Positions 9,635-21,867 are shown, numbered from the stretch's first letter. The stretch is 64,000 bases of DNA from ZC4RG30 sp035556135 (GCA_035556135.1 DATMFO010000003.1:124001-188000), one strand, 5' to 3'. Notes: generated by a model not told the origin, from the sequence alone. Made by a program: numbers and translations.

Positions 9635-10425
9635 CCAGGCTGCGCCCGAGCGGGTGCAGAAGATCCTGGCGCGCGCGGGCCTGGCCTCGCGCCGGGATGC
9701 CGAGGAGTGGATCCGCGCCGGCCGGGTTTCCGTCAATGGCGAGACCGCTACCCTGGGCACGCGGGCGCGCGGCAGTGACAAGGTGCGCCTGGATGGCCGC
9801 CTGATCCACCAGGCGCCGGCACGCCGCGCTGCCACCTGGGTGTGCCACCGTTCGCCGGGCGAGAACCTGCTGCCGCCGCGCGAAGCCGGTGATGCCGAGG
9901 CAGGCGAACCGGACTCAAGGGACGCCATGTCGCAGCGCCTGTCGCGGCGCGTTGGCCGCAGGCACATCGCGATCAGCCCCATGCCCAAGGGCGACGGTGG
10001 CCTGGAGCTGCTCACCTCCGATGGCGAGCTGGCCGCAAGGCTGCAGCGCGCAGTGCGCGGGCTGCAGGTGGAATTCAGCCTGCGTGTGCGCGGCGAGCTG
10101 ACGCCGGCGCAGGTTGAAGGCGTGCTGGCCGGCGAACTGGACAATGGTCCACGGCTGCGGGTGGTGGAGTGCGAAGGCACGGGCGGCGAGGGCGCCAACC
10201 GCTGGTATCGCATCATCACCACAGGTGCCAATGGCCGGGACCTGCGCGACCTGCTGGAGCAGCAGCAGGTGTCGGTGAGCCGGCTGCTGCGCGTGGCGCT
10301 GGGCGGACTGCGGCTGGAGCGCACGCTGACGCGCGGCCAGTCACGCCAGCTGGCGGAAGCCGAAATCGCCCAGTTGCTTGCCGCACCGCCCTCCGTGGCA
10401 GACTGACGCAGATACGGAGGCAGGC

Positions 10426-11313
10426 ATGGCGGCCAGGAACCGGGGACCAGGGTCGAGGCTGCGTGGAACGCGCCGCGGTGTTCTCGCGGGTGCGGCTGCG
10501 GGCATCGGCAGCCTGCTGTTGCCGAAGGGAATCATCTCCACGGCAACGGCGGCACATGGCGATGACGGCGCGCTCGAAGTGCCGTCCTGGGATGAGGTTC
10601 CCGCATGCACGCCCAGCCCTGCCGATCGCGCGGGCCAGGGTCCCTTCTTCATCCATGATGGCGAGCGCGAGGATGATGCCAGCCTGTACCGGCAGGACAT
10701 CCGCGGCCGCTACAACGCCAATGCCGAGCCCGGGACCGAACTGCAGCTGCACCTGCGGGTACTCTCGGTTGCCGGCGCACAGTGCAGCGCCTCGCCGCTG
10801 CGCGACGTGGAGATCTATGTCTGGCACTGCGACGCGCAGGGCTTCTACAGCGGGTTCGGCGAGCCTGGCGAGCAGACCCCCGACGAGGTCTACCGCTTCC
10901 GTCCCAACCAGAACGACCTGGACAACAACACGCGGTTCTGTCGTGGCGCCGGCGTGAGCGATGCCAATGGCGTGGTGTCTTTCCGCACCATCTTTCCCGG
11001 CTGGTACAACGGCCGCGACATCCACGTCCACGTGATGGTGCTCAAGCGTGGTTCGGCTCCGCTGGGTCGCACCTGGTACCGCGGCGGCGACCATCTCTAC
11101 ACCACGCAGCTGTATTTCGGGCCGGAACTGATCGATCGCGTGCACAAGGCTGCCGAGCCTTACCGGAGCCGCACGGCGCTGCCGGCCTACGCCGGCATCA
11201 TCCTCGGGGATGAACGCGGCGCTAGCGGGCTGCGCATGAAGGCCAGCTTCGGCAATGGCGTTGCCGTGGCCCAGATGCAGCTGCTGATCGATCCCTCGCA
11301 GAGCCGGGCCTAG
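10426..11313 (+). CDS. Exported intradiol ring-cleavage dioxygenase-like protein
   Basis: 295-residue protein of the intradiol dioxygenase family (catechol/protocatechuate dioxygenase fold), which uses Fe(III) held by two Tyr and two His. Ligand candidates are Tyr in HCDAQGFYSGF, Tyr in FPGWYNGR and both His in DIHVHV. The N terminus has a Tat-type leader (TRRGVLAGAAAGIG), so it should be exported folded with its metal. Such exported members are less studied than the cytoplasmic ones and their substrate is unknown. ATG 10426 follows a GGAGG site. It is 19 nt downstream of the RluB-like gene. Confidence 0.82.
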   Translation: MAARNRGPGSRLRGTRRGVLAGAAAGIGSLLLPKGIISTATAAHGDDGALEVPSWDEVPACTPSPADRAGQGPFFIHDGEREDDASLYRQDIRGRYNANAEPGTELQLHLRVLSVAGAQCSASPLRDVEIYVWHCDAQGFYSGFGEPGEQTPDEVYRFRPNQNDLDNNTRFCRGAGVSDANGVVSFRTIFPGWYNGRDIHVHVMVLKRGSAPLGRTWYRGGDHLYTTQLYFGPELIDRVHKAAEPYRSRTALPAYAGIILGDERGASGLRMKASFGNGVAVAQMQLLIDPSQSRA

Positions 11314-11442
11314 CCGCAACCGTCGCGGACAATTCCGTGACCGGCGTCACTGCGCGATCACGCCGGAGCCGCTGGTATGTCTCCTGGCGGACCACCCACC
11401 GGGTGACGGTCCGTCTCCAGCGGACCGCGATGTGGGTTGCCA

Positions 11443-13746
11443 ATGGAAGAGTTGCAGAAAAGGCCCATCCGGCTGCTGGTGGTCGAAGACACCAGGGCGG
11501 ATGCGGAGCGCGCCGCGCACCAGTTCACCCGCGCTGGCGTGCCGTGGGAGCTGCGCCGTGTGGAAACCGGTGAGGCGCTGCGGTCCGCGCTGGCGGAATT
11601 TTCGCCCACGCTGATCCTCTCGGATTTCACGCTGCCGCAGTTCGATGGCCTGTCGGCGCTGGAGATCTGCCGCGAGCTGGCGCCCGACGTGCCCTTCATA
11701 TTTGTCTCCGGCACCATCGGCGAGGAGCGGGCCATCAGTGCGCTGAAGGCCGGCGCCGCCGACTACGTACTGAAGGAGAACATGGCGCGCCTGGTGCCGG
11801 CGGCCGAGCGCGCCATCAGCGATGCCGCGGCCCGGGACGAGAAGCGGCGCCAGCAGGCGCAGATCGCCCGGCTCAACCGCGTGCTGCGCATGCTCAAGGG
11901 CGTGAACGACGTGGTGATGCGCTGCCGCGATCGCACCGAACTGCTGCGCGAGAGCTGCCGCGTGGCGATCTCGCTCGGCGGTTACGCCATGGCCGCGGTG
12001 GCCGGAGGCGGGGGTGGGGGTGCGGCGATCAAGGCCCTGGCTGCGGACGGAATGGACGCGGAGGCGATCGCCAGTCTGGAGCGCGGCGCGCAGGATGCCG
12101 TGGCCAGTACTTCGGGCATGCTCAGCCGCGTGCTGGCCAGTGGCAGCGAGCATGTCTGCAACGACACTGCCGACCTTGAAAGTACGGCGCGTTTCGACTC
12201 GCTGCTGGTGAGCAATGGCTTGCGCTCGGTGGTGGCGCTGCCCCTCACCGTGGACGGCAGGACCACGGCCGCGTTGCTGCTTGCGGCGCGCGAGCCCGGG
12301 CTGCTGGGCGAGGAGGAGCTGGGCATGTTGCGGGACCTAGCCCGCAGTCTTTCCTTCGGGCTGCAGTACGTGCAGCGCGACATCCACTCGCGATTCCTGT
12401 CCCATTTCCATCCGCAGACGGGCCTGGCACGTCGATCCCTGTTCTGTGACCGGCTGCGCGAACTCATCGCGTCCGATCCTGCCCGGGTGCGGCGCCTGGC
12501 CGTGGTGGTGATCGACATGCGCAAGCTCGGCGCCATCAATGATGCCTTCGGTCGCCACACCGGCGACCTGCTGCTGCGGCAGGTTGGCGAGACACTGAAG
12601 CGCAACGGCCAGGGTGTGGAGCAGCCAGGCCACTTCGGCAATGGTGCATTCGCGCTGGTGCTGGAACTGGAGGGGCTGACGCCTGCAGAGCTGGTCGTGC
12701 AACGCCAGCTGCGGCAGCTGTTCGGTCGGCCCTTCGATGTGGAAAGGCACAGCATTCCGCTGTCTGTGCGCGCAGGCTGCGCGCTGTATCCGGACGACGG
12801 CGCCGATGCAGCCCTGCTGGTGCAGAACGCCGAGACCGCGCTGCATGTTGCGCGCGCCGGCGGCGGAGAATTCGCGCGTTTCGACCCGGCGGCCAGGCTG
12901 CAGAGCGTGGGCCAGCTAGCGATGGAACACCGCCTGCGGCATGCCCTGGAGAACGGCCAGTTCGAGCTGCACTACCAGCCCAAGGTGAACGTGGTGACGC
13001 GGCGCATACAGGGTGCGGAAGCACTGCTGCGGTGGCGTTGTCCGGAAGAGGGGCTGCTGGCGCCGGCTTCCTTCCTGCCGGTGCTGGAGTCCAGCGGCCT
13101 GATCCTTTCCGTCGGCGACTGGGTGGTGAACCAGGCCGTGGCGGACTGCCGCCGCTGGATGGAAAACGGCGTGCCCACGGTGCGCGTGGCCGTCAACATC
13201 GCCCCGGCACAGCTGCGGCAGGTGGATTTCGAGGAGCGCTTCCTCCGGCAGCTGCAGGGCTGGGCAGGACGCATCTACGGGCTGGACATAGAGATCACCG
13301 AAGGTGTGCTGCAGGATGACTGCGAAGCGGAGATCCGCAAGCTGGAGCGGTTGCGTGCCGCCGGCATCCGCATTGCCATAGACGACTTCGGCACGGGGTA
13401 CTCCTCGCTGAGCCGCCTCGCACATCTGCCCGTGGACACCCTGAAGATAGACCGCTCATTCGTGGCACAGGCCGTGGGCAATCCTGCCGGCGCCGCTGTG
13501 GTGCGCACCGTGGTGAGCCTGGCTCGCGCCTTCAACATGACCAGCGTGGCCGAAGGTGTGGAGCGGCAGGAGGAACTGGACCTGCTGTGGCACATGGGCT
13601 GCGACCAGTCGCAGGGTCATCTGCACAGCGTGGCGCTGCCGCCGGATGAATTCGCGACGCTGCTGCGGCAAGGCAAGGGGGTGCTGGTGCAGCCTCCCGC
13701 CGAGGAAGACCAGGACGACTGGGGCGCAGCAGCTACTGGGAGTTGA
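11443..13746 (+). CDS. REC-GAF-GGDEF-EAL protein, probable c-di-GMP phosphodiesterase
   Basis: 767 residues. An N-terminal receiver (VVEDTRADAE; phospho-Asp in LILSDFTLP) is followed by a linker helix, a GAF-like domain (LLRESCRVAISLGGYAMAAV), a GGDEF-type domain and an EAL domain. The GGDEF signature is replaced by FGNGAF, so cyclase activity is unlikely. The EAL domain keeps GAEALLRW, LDIEITEG, DDFGTGYSSL, LKIDRSF and VAEGVE, so phosphodiesterase activity is likely. I chose ATG 11443 over the TTG at 11437. The 3' end overlaps the convergent SDR gene by 14 nt. Confidence 0.88.
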   Translation: MEELQKRPIRLLVVEDTRADAERAAHQFTRAGVPWELRRVETGEALRSALAEFSPTLILSDFTLPQFDGLSALEICRELAPDVPFIFVSGTIGEERAISALKAGAADYVLKENMARLVPAAERAISDAAARDEKRRQQAQIARLNRVLRMLKGVNDVVMRCRDRTELLRESCRVAISLGGYAMAAVAGGGGGGAAIKALAADGMDAEAIASLERGAQDAVASTSGMLSRVLASGSEHVCNDTADLESTARFDSLLVSNGLRSVVALPLTVDGRTTAALLLAAREPGLLGEEELGMLRDLARSLSFGLQYVQRDIHSRFLSHFHPQTGLARRSLFCDRLRELIASDPARVRRLAVVVIDMRKLGAINDAFGRHTGDLLLRQVGETLKRNGQGVEQPGHFGNGAFALVLELEGLTPAELVVQRQLRQLFGRPFDVERHSIPLSVRAGCALYPDDGADAALLVQNAETALHVARAGGGEFARFDPAARLQSVGQLAMEHRLRHALENGQFELHYQPKVNVVTRRIQGAEALLRWRCPEEGLLAPASFLPVLESSGLILSVGDWVVNQAVADCRRWMENGVPTVRVAVNIAPAQLRQVDFEERFLRQLQGWAGRIYGLDIEITEGVLQDDCEAEIRKLERLRAAGIRIAIDDFGTGYSSLSRLAHLPVDTLKIDRSFVAQAVGNPAGAAVVRTVVSLARAFNMTSVAEGVERQEELDLLWHMGCDQSQGHLHSVALPPDEFATLLRQGKGVLVQPPAEEDQDDWGAAATGS

Positions 13747-14452
13747 GCGCCTGGCCGGTGATGCCCGCGCCACGGGGCCCCAGCAGCTTGATGAAGGAGC
13801 CCACGAGGGTCTCGGGCAGCGGCAGGGTGTTGATGTCTTCGGAAGGGTAGGCCTGGCGGCGCATCACGGTGCGCGCCCTGCCGGGATTCACCGTGTTCAC
13901 GCGGATGTGCGAGTTGCCCTGCAGTTCGTCCGCGAGCACCTGTGCGAAGCCTTCGATAGCAGCCTTCGAGACGGCATAGGCTCCCCAGTATGCGCGGCCG
14001 CGCCGACCCACGCTGCTGGAGGTGAAGATCACCGATGCGTCCTCCGACTTGCGCAGTGCCGGCAGCAGCACCTGTGTGAGCGCAAATGCCGCGGTGAGGT
14101 TCACATGCATCACGCGGCACCAGGTGGGTACGTCGTACTGGTCAATGGGCGTGAGCGTGCCGAGCAGTGCCGCGCAGTGCACCAGTCCATCGAGCCGGCC
14201 GAACCGCTGTTCGACGGCATCGGCGAGGGCGTCATAATCGGCGGCCAGGGCCTTTTCAAGGTCGAGCGGGGCCATCAGCGCGCGGCCCGGGGCGACCTGC
14301 CCGCACTCGGCGTGCAGGGTTTTCAGCTTGCTGGTGTTGCGGGCGATGAGGATGACTTCCGCGCCCTCGTGCAGGCAGGCCAGCGCCAGTGCGCGGCCGA
14401 TGCCGCCGGTGGCCCCGGTGATGGCGATGACACGTCCGCTGAGCTCACTCAC
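13733..14452 (-). CDS. Short-chain dehydrogenase/reductase (YciK-like)
   Basis: 239-residue classical SDR. NAD(P)-binding TGATGGIGRALA near the N terminus, the NAG-equivalent region HCAALLG, catalytic Ser in IFTSSSVG and the YxxxK pair in YAVSKAA are all present. The overall pattern resembles YciK-type oxidoreductases, but the substrate is not evident. The GTG start at 14452 overlaps the gph stop (GTGA) and lies just before the Rossmann fold, so longer frames upstream are excluded. It is last in the operon ubiG-gph-SDR, an order known from Pseudomonas-type genomes. Confidence 0.85.
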   Translation of the reverse strand: MSELSGRVIAITGATGGIGRALALACLHEGAEVILIARNTSKLKTLHAECGQVAPGRALMAPLDLEKALAADYDALADAVEQRFGRLDGLVHCAALLGTLTPIDQYDVPTWCRVMHVNLTAAFALTQVLLPALRKSEDASVIFTSSSVGRRGRAYWGAYAVSKAAIEGFAQVLADELQGNSHIRVNTVNPGRARTVMRRQAYPSEDINTLPLPETLVGSFIKLLGPRGAGITGQALNSQ

Positions 14453-15117
14453 AGGCGACCATCCAGCCAGTCGATGATCTGGACCGGTGTGTCGATCAGC
14501 GCATCCGACTGCCAACCCTCGGGATCATCCGCCGGTCCGAGGTAACCGTAGCGGGCCACCAGCACCGGCATGCCGGCAGCGCGCGCAGCCTGCACGTCGC
14601 GTTCGGCATCGCCCACATAAAGGCATTGCCCGGCGGGAATGGACAGGCGCGCGGCAGCCAGCAGCAGCGGCGCCGGATGCGGCTTGCGCTCGGGCAGGGT
14701 ATCGCCTGACACAACGCAGCCGGCTTCGGCGGCCAGCCCGAGTTCAGCGAGCAGCGGCTCGGTGAGGAATCCAGGCTTGTTGGTGACGATGCCCCAGGCA
14801 AGCTCGCGCGCTACCAGTGTGTCGAGCACCTGGCGGCAGCCCTCGAACAGTTGCGTGCCGACGGCCAGCTGCTGTCCATAAAGCTCCAGCAGGCGCAGGC
14901 GCAGGGTTTCCAGCGCCTGTCCGGAAAGATCCGGAAACCCCAGCCTGATGAGGCCGGAGGAACCATGCGAGACCTGTGTGCGTACTTCTGCGTAGGGAAG
15001 GGCCTCCCGTCCCTGCTCGCGGCGCACCTGGTTGAGCACGCGGATGAGATCCGGCGCCGTATCGAGCAGCGTGCCGTCCAGGTCGAACAGCACGGCGCGG
15101 ATGGAACGGTTGGTCAA
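14449..15117 (-). CDS. gph: Phosphoglycolate phosphatase-type HAD hydrolase
   Basis: 222-residue HAD-superfamily phosphatase. Motif I is FDLDGTLLDTAPDL, motif II is WGIVTNKPG, and motifs III/IV lie in ERKPHPAPLLLAA and YVGDAERDVQAARAAG. Position between ubiG and a YciK-like SDR matches the conserved ubiG-gph-yciK arrangement, where the enzyme removes 2-phosphoglycolate or related damaged sugar phosphates. The ATG is 22 nt downstream of ubiG on the minus strand. Confidence 0.88.
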   Translation of the reverse strand: MTNRSIRAVLFDLDGTLLDTAPDLIRVLNQVRREQGREALPYAEVRTQVSHGSSGLIRLGFPDLSGQALETLRLRLLELYGQQLAVGTQLFEGCRQVLDTLVARELAWGIVTNKPGFLTEPLLAELGLAAEAGCVVSGDTLPERKPHPAPLLLAAARLSIPAGQCLYVGDAERDVQAARAAGMPVLVARYGYLGPADDPEGWQSDALIDTPVQIIDWLDGRL

Positions 15118-15139
15118 TGGTGGTCCAGGGTTGATGCGA

Positions 15140-15856
15140 TCAGGGCCCGGCGGGCGCCAGATGCGCGATGTAGTTCACCGACACGTCGCTGTTCAGGTCG
15201 CAGCGGTCGCGGAGCGGGTCGTAATGCAGGCCGGCGGTGTGCACCAGCGAGACGTGCGCGCGACGCGCCCAGCCGGCCAGCTCGGCCGGGCGGATGAAAC
15301 GCTCGTACTCATGCGTGCCCCGTGGCAGCAGCCGCACCACGTATTCCGCACCCACGATGGCCAGCAGGAAGGAGCGGATGTTGCGATTGAGCGTGGAGAC
15401 GAAAATCGCGCCGCCCGGCCGCACCAGGCGTGCAAGCACATCGAGGAAGGCGGCGGGCTCGGCCACATGCTCGAGCATTTCCATGCAGCAGACCACGTCC
15501 CAGGAATGCGGCTGGCGCAGTGCCAGTTCGGCTGCGTCCTGCACGCGGTAGTCGATGTTCAGCCCCGAGGCGGCGGCGTGCAGCTGCGCGGTCTGGATCA
15601 TTCCCGGCGCCATGTCGATGGCCGTGACGCTGGCGCCGCGGCGGGCGAGGTCTTCGGCGAGCAGGCCGCCGCCGCAGCCTACGTCGAGTACTTGCGCGCC
15701 GGCCAGCGGCGCGCGTGCGGCCACGTAACCGGCACGCACGGGATTGAGGCGATGCAGGGGCTTGAACTCACCCTCGCTGTCCCAGAAGCGGTGTGCCAGC
15801 GCTTCGAACTTGGCGATTTCCGCCGGATCGGCGCTGCTTGCTGGAGAGGTGCTCAC
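15140..15856 (-). CDS. ubiG: Ubiquinone biosynthesis O-methyltransferase UbiG
   Basis: 238-residue SAM-dependent methyltransferase that carries out both O-methylations in ubiquinone synthesis. Family features are FEALAHRFWDSEGEFKPLHR near the N terminus, motif I LDVGCGGGLLAEDLAR, then AIDMAP, and MEMLEHV. The start is GTG at 15856, where the UbiG N terminus (DPAEIAKFEALA) begins shortly afterwards. A TATAAT lies eight bases before the start codon, so the message may be leaderless. The divergent gyrA begins 114 bp away. Confidence 0.93.
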   Translation of the reverse strand: MSTSPASSADPAEIAKFEALAHRFWDSEGEFKPLHRLNPVRAGYVAARAPLAGAQVLDVGCGGGLLAEDLARRGASVTAIDMAPGMIQTAQLHAAASGLNIDYRVQDAAELALRQPHSWDVVCCMEMLEHVAEPAAFLDVLARLVRPGGAIFVSTLNRNIRSFLLAIVGAEYVVRLLPRGTHEYERFIRPAELAGWARRAHVSLVHTAGLHYDPLRDRCDLNSDVSVNYIAHLAPAGP

Positions 15857-15864
15857 GGCCTGCG

Positions 15865-15870
15865 ATTATA
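15865..15870 (-). promoter_or_regulatory. Candidate -10 box of ubiG (possibly leaderless)
   Basis: On the minus strand the sequence GGCTATAAT is followed after eight bases by the GTG start of ubiG. The nine-base core and its spacing match the region before trpS. No ribosome binding site fits between the predicted transcription start and the GTG. Confidence 0.45.
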
Positions 15871-15970
15871 GCCTCGGGAGGCAGTGCAGGGGCAGCTTAA
15901 ACAGGGCCTGCTGTGGTACCATTTGGCGTTTGGAAAGACCCTTTTGCACGGGTCCGGAAAGACGCCACGA

Positions 15971-18598
<2,628 letters not shown>

Positions 18599-18643
18599 AG
18601 AACTCATCCGTGAATGCCGTCCAGGCGCATTTGCGCTTGCACA

Positions 18644-18662
18644 GTTAATGAGAATCATTATC
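18644..18662 (+). promoter_or_regulatory. Fur box upstream of the TonB-dependent receptor
   Basis: The 19-mer GTTAATGAGAATCATTATC matches the classical Fur consensus GATAATGATAATCATTATC at 17 of 19 positions. It lies about 50 bp before the receptor ATG, a normal place for iron-responsive repression by Fur-Fe(II). Confidence 0.85.
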
Positions 18663-18710
18663 ATTGGCATCCGCAATTCCAACTACAACGCTCCAGGAGT
18701 ACCTACTCAT

Positions 18711-21104
18711 ATGTCGATCAAGAGCCGCAAGAGGCCGGTTGTGCGGTCCGCAAACTACGGTGACTCCCGTGCCCTCGGACTGATGCTCGCCCTGCCGGGT
18801 CTGGCCCTGGGCGCCCAGTCTCAGGCAGCGGAAGGTGCCGAGGGCAGGGAGCGCGTGCTCCCGGGAGTGGTGGTCACGGGCGAGATGGAGGACGGGTACA
18901 GGGCCGAGAGCTCTTCGCCCAAAGCCACCCAGACGCTGCTGGATACCCCGCAGACCGTCACCGTCATCACCAAGGAACTGCTGGATGATCAGGGAGTGGG
19001 CTCGCTGGCCGAGGCCCTGCGCAATACCCCGGGCATCACCTTCACGCTGGGGGAGAACGGCAACACCACGGCGGGTGATTCCATTTCCATGCGCGGCTTC
19101 GACACTTCCGGCAGCATCTTCCTTGACGGTATCCGCGACCTGGGCGCCATAGCGCGCGACACCTTCAACGTGGAGCAGATCGAGGTGGTGAAGGGGTCTT
19201 CCGGCGCCGACATCGGTCGCGGCTCGCCCACCGGATACATCAACCAGTCGACCAAGCAGCCCACGCTGCAGGACATGGCTTCCACTTCGCTGGCGCTGGG
19301 CACCGACAACCGCGTGCGCTTCGAGGGTGATGTGAACCAGGCGCTGGGCGCCCTGGCTGGTTCTGCCGTGCGACTGAACCTGATGTACGACGGCGGTGAC
19401 AAGCCTGGTCGCGATGTGGCAGACAACCGGCGCTGGGGTATTGCGCCAGCGCTGGCGCTGGGCTTGGGCGGCAGTACGCGCGCATACTTCAACTACCTGT
19501 TCATGAAGCAGATCAACACGCCGGATGGCGGCCTGCCGACGATCGGGCTTGAAGACTACAACTACGTCAGCAACGTCTCGGTGACGAACCCTACGCAGGA
19601 GCAGGCCGAAAATCTGACGGACTTCAACTCGAACGTCACGCAGATGGTCGCGGATGCTGACCTCGGCCCGGTAGACCGCCGCAACTTCTACGGCTCGCGC
19701 AATGATTTCGAACACGTGCGTGCCAACATGTTCACGGCCATTTTCGAGCATGACCTCACGGCCCGCACCACGCTGCGCAACACCTCGCGCTATGGCCGCT
19801 ACACCCTGCGCCGCGAGATCACCGGCATCAACACGCTGGGAAATCTCTACTTCGGCACGGCGGCGCAGGCTGCCGCAGGCACGGCGATCCTCAATCCGGA
19901 TTCCTCCACCTGGACAATCTCGCGCTCCCACCAGCGGCGCGACGAGGTGAACGAGCTGATGACCAACCAGACGAGCCTGCGCACGTCGCTGTCCATGGGT
20001 GGGATCGAGCATTCGATGAGCATGGGCGCCGAGTTCATCTACGAGCGCCACCAGCTCTATCCCTCCGTGGCCAGTGGTACGCAGTCGGCTGCTGACATCT
20101 ACAACCCCGGTACAGCTGACAGCTTCACTTCATTCGCGCGCAGTGGCGCGAGTTCCCAAGGCAAAACCCTGACGGCGGCCGTGTACGCCTTCGACAACCT
20201 GGCGCTGTCGGAAAAGTGGAGCGTGAGCCTGGGCCTGCGCTTCGACCGCTACCGCATCGACTCCAGCGTGATACCGGCGCCGGCTGCCACGCCTGCAGCC
20301 TCCAGCTACTTCGAGGACAGCGGTAGCCTGTTCACAGGCAAGGTCGGCGTGGTGTTCAAGCCGGTGGAATACGGCACCATCTACGCGGCCTACGCGAACT
20401 CCGAGCAGCCCCCCGGAGGCCAGCCGCAGAGCGCGGGGACCAACCCGAACTTTGCGCTGGGCGGCAATGCGGCCACCAATAATCCCAACGTGGATCCGCA
20501 GGAGGCGCGCAATGTGGAGGTGGGCACCAAGTGGGAGCTGTTCGAAAGCCGCCTGTCGCTTTCCGCGGCGGCCTTCGACACCCGCAACAGGAACGACGTG
20601 ATCGGCACGCAGGATCCGGTCACGGGTGAATACCCGCAGTCCGGCGAGCGCAAGGTGCAGGGCGTCGAGCTGGCGGTGGCCGGTTCGATCACACCGGACT
20701 GGCTGGTGAGCGCCGGCCTTGCCTCGATGAAGACGAAGGTCGTCGAGGGCACTGCGAACAATACGGGCGCGCAGCTTCAGTTCTCGCCGAAGCTGACCTT
20801 CAGCTCGTGGACGACCTACACCCTGCCGATGGGGCTGAAGATCGGTGGCGGCGCACGCTATGTAGATTCCTCCTTCCGCAACGGCAATGCCACCCAGGCC
20901 AGCGTGTCGAACCTCGCGAAGAGCCCCAGCTACTGGGTGATGGACTTGATGGCCGGCTACGATGTGAACGAACGCATTTCGCTGCAGCTGAACGTGCAGA
21001 ACTTCACCGACAAGTTCTACCTGGCCAGCCTCAATAATGGCGGCTCGCGTTACACCCTGGGTACGCCGCGTACCTTCCTGCTCACCGGGAGGGTGGAGTT
21101 CTAG
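18711..21104 (+). CDS. TonB-dependent siderophore receptor (catecholate type)
   Basis: 797-residue outer-membrane receptor importing ferric siderophore with TonB energy. A long signal peptide (hydrophobic part ALGLMLALPGLALG, end SQAAEG) precedes a TonB-box-like stretch around LPGVVVTGEM and the plug domain (SPKATQTLLDTPQTVTVI, GDSISMRGFD, FLDGIRDLG, VEVVKGSSGADIGRG). The C-terminal beta-barrel ends in an aromatic residue (GRVEF). The plug resembles Fiu/CirA-like receptors. ATG 18711 is the first Met before a signal peptide; the frame extends upstream only into gyrA's end. A strong Fur box precedes it and a terminator follows. Confidence 0.93.
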   Translation: MSIKSRKRPVVRSANYGDSRALGLMLALPGLALGAQSQAAEGAEGRERVLPGVVVTGEMEDGYRAESSSPKATQTLLDTPQTVTVITKELLDDQGVGSLAEALRNTPGITFTLGENGNTTAGDSISMRGFDTSGSIFLDGIRDLGAIARDTFNVEQIEVVKGSSGADIGRGSPTGYINQSTKQPTLQDMASTSLALGTDNRVRFEGDVNQALGALAGSAVRLNLMYDGGDKPGRDVADNRRWGIAPALALGLGGSTRAYFNYLFMKQINTPDGGLPTIGLEDYNYVSNVSVTNPTQEQAENLTDFNSNVTQMVADADLGPVDRRNFYGSRNDFEHVRANMFTAIFEHDLTARTTLRNTSRYGRYTLRREITGINTLGNLYFGTAAQAAAGTAILNPDSSTWTISRSHQRRDEVNELMTNQTSLRTSLSMGGIEHSMSMGAEFIYERHQLYPSVASGTQSAADIYNPGTADSFTSFARSGASSQGKTLTAAVYAFDNLALSEKWSVSLGLRFDRYRIDSSVIPAPAATPAASSYFEDSGSLFTGKVGVVFKPVEYGTIYAAYANSEQPPGGQPQSAGTNPNFALGGNAATNNPNVDPQEARNVEVGTKWELFESRLSLSAAAFDTRNRNDVIGTQDPVTGEYPQSGERKVQGVELAVAGSITPDWLVSAGLASMKTKVVEGTANNTGAQLQFSPKLTFSSWTTYTLPMGLKIGGGARYVDSSFRNGNATQASVSNLAKSPSYWVMDLMAGYDVNERISLQLNVQNFTDKFYLASLNNGGSRYTLGTPRTFLLTGRVEF

Positions 21105-21134
21105 CGCATACTGCTTGCCACGCATCCGAAAGGA

Positions 21135-21159
21135 GGGCCGGTGGTGACGCCGGCCTTTT
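21135..21159 (+). terminator. Rho-independent terminator after the siderophore receptor
   Basis: GGCCGG and CCGGCC form a 6-bp GC stem (21136-21141 with 21150-21155) around an 8-nt loop, immediately followed by TTTT. The next gene starts 25 nt later, so some read-through into the oxygenase and tonB genes is possible. Confidence 0.7.
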
Positions 21160-21184
21160 CCATTCCGACACGAGTGTTTCCAGA

Positions 21185-21865
21185 ATGATGCTGCATATTC
21201 CTGCCGTGCTGATCGCCGACGAGGTGCGCGACTTCCGCCGCCAGCTGGACGCGGCAGAATGGTCAGACGGGCGCGCCACCGTGGGAGAGCAAGGCGCACA
21301 GGTCAAGCGCAACCAGCAGCTGGATCCGGCGTTGCCGGTGGCGCAGGCGCTGAGCCGCCGCATCCTCGACCGGCTGCAGGTGCACTCGCAATTCTTCTCC
21401 GCCGCGCTGCCGCTGCGCATCCTGTCGCCGCTCTTCAACCGCTATGCGGGAGGGGGGCAGTACGGCCTGCACGTGGATGGCTCGGTGATGAGCCAGCGCG
21501 ACAATCGCCAGCCGCTGCGCAGCGATGTGTCGGCGACCCTCTTCCTGTGCGATCCGGGCGAGTACGACGGCGGTGAGCTGATCGTGAAGGACGCCTACGG
21601 CGAGCACGAAGCGAAGCTGCCTGCCGGCGACCTGGTGCTCTATCCCTCCACCAGCCTGCACCAGGTGCTGCCGGTGACGCGGGGCGCACGCGTATGCGCC
21701 TTCTTCTGGGTGCAGAGCATGGTGCGGGAGGATTCCCGGCGCACCATGCTGTACGAACTGGACCAGGCCATACAGGGGCTGCGGGGCCGGCTGGGGGAGG
21801 CCCCGGAATGCGTGGCGCTGACTGCCCATTACCACAACCTGTTACGGCTCTGGGCCGAGGTCTGA
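21185..21865 (+). CDS. piuC: PKHD-type Fe(II)/2-oxoglutarate hydroxylase (PiuC/YbiX family)
   Basis: 226-residue member of the PiuC/YbiX family, cytoplasmic 2-oxoglutarate oxygenases usually encoded beside catecholate siderophore receptors. The N terminus MMLHIPAVLI closely resembles YbiX. Fe ligands are His96 and Asp98 (GLHVDG) and His159 (TSLHQVLPVTRGAR), with the 2-oxoglutarate Arg ten residues later. Its exact substrate is not established in the family. It lies between the receptor and tonB, consistent with Fur-regulated expression. Confidence 0.9.
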   Translation: MMLHIPAVLIADEVRDFRRQLDAAEWSDGRATVGEQGAQVKRNQQLDPALPVAQALSRRILDRLQVHSQFFSAALPLRILSPLFNRYAGGGQYGLHVDGSVMSQRDNRQPLRSDVSATLFLCDPGEYDGGELIVKDAYGEHEAKLPAGDLVLYPSTSLHQVLPVTRGARVCAFFWVQSMVREDSRRTMLYELDQAIQGLRGRLGEAPECVALTAHYHNLLRLWAEV

Positions 21866-21867
21866 TT

